From an uncultured Alphaproteobacteria bacterium (GTDB taxonomy: Bacteria > Pseudomonadota > Alphaproteobacteria > HIMB59 > GCA-002718135), in assembly GCA_902620425.1 (NCBI GenBank), contig CACNHX010000007.1, forward strand, positions 1 to 64,000: DNA of 64,000 bases, in the 5' to 3' direction. This document shows positions 62,360 to 64,000 of this stretch, one piece after another. Within the stretch, counting starts at the first letter, position 1. Each line of letters begins with the position of its first letter. The notes under the pieces were generated by a model. The model worked only from the letters and a program-made list of their open reading frames with translations, was not told the DNA's origin and made no database searches. The translations under genes and the position numbers were made by a program.

Positions 62360-62878
62360 ATGCGTAGAGTATTTGAAGGATTACTTGAAAGAGCAATGTT
62401 TTCAAGCAGATGGGCGTTGGCTCCTGTTTATGTTGCCTTATGTCTTACTCTACTAGTTATTACATATAAAGTTATCGCGTTATTCATTTATGAGATTACA
62501 CACTTAAATGAACTAACGTTAAATGAACTTCTTGTATTTGTACTACATATTGTTGACTTAGCTCTTGTTGGCAATTTAGTTTTAATGGTGATATTTGCAG
62601 GCTATGAAAATTTTGTTTCAAAAATTGATATCGCAAATCAGTCTGAAGATAAACCAGAGTGGATGGGTAAACTAGATTTTTCAGGTTTAAAATTAAAACT
62701 TATTGCCTCAATCGTTGCTATCTCAAGTATCGGTTTGCTAGAAGCTTTTATTGATGTTGGATCAAAAACATCAGAAGAAATTTACTTAATGATATTTATT
62801 CATGCTGTATTCATTTTATCAGGATTAGTTATAGCAATAATGGATTATATTAGCGGAATTACTAAACATCACCCATAA
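62360..62878 (+). CDS. YqhA-family (UPF0114) membrane protein
   Basis: A 172-residue inner-membrane protein of the YqhA/TIGR00645 family. LLERAMFSSRWALAPVY (8-24), HIVDLALVGNLVLMVIFAGYENFVSKI (67-93) and WMGKLDFSGLKLKLIASIVAISSI (101-124) are the family blocks, with about four spans. Function is unknown. A consensus-like TTGACA (62326-62331) lies 28 bases before the ATG, but no good -10 is seen at proper spacing. Confidence 0.9.
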   Translation: MRRVFEGLLERAMFSSRWALAPVYVALCLTLLVITYKVIALFIYEITHLNELTLNELLVFVLHIVDLALVGNLVLMVIFAGYENFVSKIDIANQSEDKPEWMGKLDFSGLKLKLIASIVAISSIGLLEAFIDVGSKTSEEIYLMIFIHAVFILSGLVIAIMDYISGITKHHP

Positions 62879-62889
62879 TTAAATAAAAA

Positions 62890-64000
62890 ATGAAACTTGA
62901 TAAGTTTTTTGATGAAAAAACTGTCATAGATTTAAGTTTTTTTAATTTCTCTAATGCTGTCACAGCAGCTTATTTTGCCAATCGAAACTTGGAAGTATTG
63001 CGAGTAAATAAAAACTTTAAAAAATTTTTTCCAATTCTTAAAACTGTTAATAACATTCCTTTTACTAGTATTTTAGAGCAACTTGGAGTTGCAGATGAAT
63101 ATATTAAAAATTTTAAACAAAATTTAGAAAAAAATGGTTTTGTTATTATTCCTAAAATAGAAATTAAAATTGATAAGGAGATTAAGGTATATTCTTTACT
63201 TTCTGCATATACTGAAAACAAAGATTTTCCTTTTTTAAATGGTATTCAAGGACAATTTGTTGATCGAACAGATGAATATAATCTTCGAAGGGAGAAGGAA
63301 GAATTACTTGATCAAAAATTAAAAGATAGAGAATTGATTGAGGAAAAAACGAAAAGATTAGAAAATATTGCTAATAGGTTATCAAAATATCTTTCACCTC
63401 AAGTATATAAGTCTATTTTTGATGAAGAAGAGTCAGGTAAAAAAACAAAAGAAAGTTACGTAAGAAAAAATTTAACAATTTTTTTCTCTGATATTGTAAA
63501 TTTTACTGATTTATCTGATGCCTTAGAAGCAGAAAAACTTGCTCTAATCTTAAATAATTATCTAAGTGAAATGAGTTTAATTGCAATCAATTCAAATGCT
63601 ACAATTGATAAATTTATTGGAGATGCAATTCTTTCCTTTCATGGAGCTCCTGAAACACTAGGAGATGAGAATGATGCTATTAATTGTATAAGCATGGCTA
63701 TAGAAATGAAAGAACGAGTTAAAGAGCTGCAATCTTTCTGGATCAGACAGGGTGTTAAAGGTGGATTAAAGGTAAGATATGGAATCTCTTCAGGTTTTGC
63801 AAATGTTGGTGATTTTGGATCTAGCGTAATGAGTGATTATACAGCAATAGGTTCTTCTGTAAATTTAGCTTCTAGATTGCAATCCATTGCTCCTGAAAAT
63901 GAAATTATTATTTCTGATACAACATATAATTTAGTTAAAAATCAAATAAACTGCAAAGAGTATGAAGAAATAACTCCTAAAGGTTTTGTAAGACCTGTTA
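62890..64000 (+). CDS. Class III adenylate/guanylate cyclase (partial, runs off the right edge)
   Basis: At least 370 residues are visible. An N-terminal region of about 120 residues may be a PAS-like sensor (no motif is sure); a short coiled coil (roughly 130-160, rich in Glu, Lys, Leu) follows; then the class III cyclase domain: TIFFSDIVNFTDLSD (metal Asp), DKFIGDAILSFHGAP (metal Asp and Lys), and YTAIGSSVNLASRLQ (transition-state Asn/Arg). The Lys in KFIGD and Thr in YTAIG favour ATP over GTP. ATG 62890 is 12 bases after yqhA. The C-terminus is not in the window. Confidence 0.9.
   Translation, partial: MKLDKFFDEKTVIDLSFFNFSNAVTAAYFANRNLEVLRVNKNFKKFFPILKTVNNIPFTSILEQLGVADEYIKNFKQNLEKNGFVIIPKIEIKIDKEIKVYSLLSAYTENKDFPFLNGIQGQFVDRTDEYNLRREKEELLDQKLKDRELIEEKTKRLENIANRLSKYLSPQVYKSIFDEEESGKKTKESYVRKNLTIFFSDIVNFTDLSDALEAEKLALILNNYLSEMSLIAINSNATIDKFIGDAILSFHGAPETLGDENDAINCISMAIEMKERVKELQSFWIRQGVKGGLKVRYGISSGFANVGDFGSSVMSDYTAIGSSVNLASRLQSIAPENEIIISDTTYNLVKNQINCKEYEEITPKGFVRPV

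Noticed and set aside
1-64000. CRISPR arrays, IS elements, restriction or toxin-antitoxin systems
   Set aside because: No regular spaced repeats, transposase motifs or recognisable defence genes were seen on either strand.

Overview
The window is about 28-30% G+C by eye and very densely packed. It looks like a chromosomal segment of a streamlined marine alphaproteobacterium of the SAR11/AEGEAN-169/HIMB59 kind; the exact lineage is inferred, not proven. Reasons: an NDUFS4-type complex I subunit; a direct-repeat LexA box (GAAC-N7-GAAC) before umuDC; a PopZ-like protein between tolC and valS; the alphaproteobacterial argS-SPOR-scpAB-tatABC-serS-pcm order; an AapJQMP amino-acid transporter; a tandem glycine riboswitch before gcvTHP; and a DmdA-type DMSP demethylase. 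I see no IS element, prophage, CRISPR array or rRNA. No stretch longer than 300 bases lacks a gene or RNA; the longest (35176-35455) holds a candidate small RNA.

Layout. 1-541: end of an unknown gene, NDUFS4 homologue, tRNA-Arg(UCU). 549-4498: GFA-like protein, then an inositol-catabolism set (iolC, iolB, iolJ-like aldolase) overlapping a nucleosidase and a cupin. 4512-6407 (minus): TauE-like exporter and cystathionine beta-lyase. 6569-10676: aapJQMP with an internal terminator after the binding protein. 10678-13440: AlaX editing protein, SOS-controlled umuDC, tRNA-Asn and tRNA-Cys. 13565-20198: PIMT-like protein, TolC, PopZ-like, ValS, IlvD. 20201-21313 (minus): exonuclease III and ErpA. 21368-29371: dgt, argS, SPOR-like protein, scpAB, tatABC, serS, pcm; nagZ and surE, often found here in relatives, are missing from this locus. 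29356-31562 (minus): MATE exporter and RlmJ. 31690-34072: cold-shock protein, two very small envelope proteins, a DjlA-like co-chaperone and a threonine-dehydratase-like enzyme. 34069-36204: AnmK (minus), a candidate four-hairpin sRNA, a nucleoside deaminase, the glycine riboswitch. 36222-42022: gcvT-gcvH-gcvP, rseP, MazG-like. 42019-44742 (minus): metB/cysK/cysE. 44880-47269: enolase-superfamily enzyme, thioesterase, BASS transporter. 47255-54089 (minus): a tightly packed nine-gene run (PhyH oxygenase, ABC-2 exporter, photolyase-like protein, PsiE, DCC protein, hydratase, sulfotransferase, class IV aminotransferase). 54208-62315: accessory carbon/sulfur region (MFS, beta-hydroxyacid dehydrogenase, 56-aa membrane protein, DmdA, two tandem EamA transporters, GH127 arabinofuranosidase, DapA-family enzyme). 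62360-64000: YqhA and the start of an adenylate cyclase that runs off the window.

How it fits together. The biosynthetic core (ilvD, metB/metC, cysEK, glycine cleavage) sits beside uptake and degradation functions expected of a surface-ocean heterotroph: amino acids (Aap), inositol, DMSP, arabinose-type sugars. Many gene pairs share stop/start bases, and four convergent pairs overlap at their 3' ends, in keeping with genome streamlining. The most unusual elements are the sRNA candidate at 35296-35411, the photolyase-like protein with its FAD domain first, the sulfotransferase/aminotransferase pair, and the intracellular GH127 enzyme.
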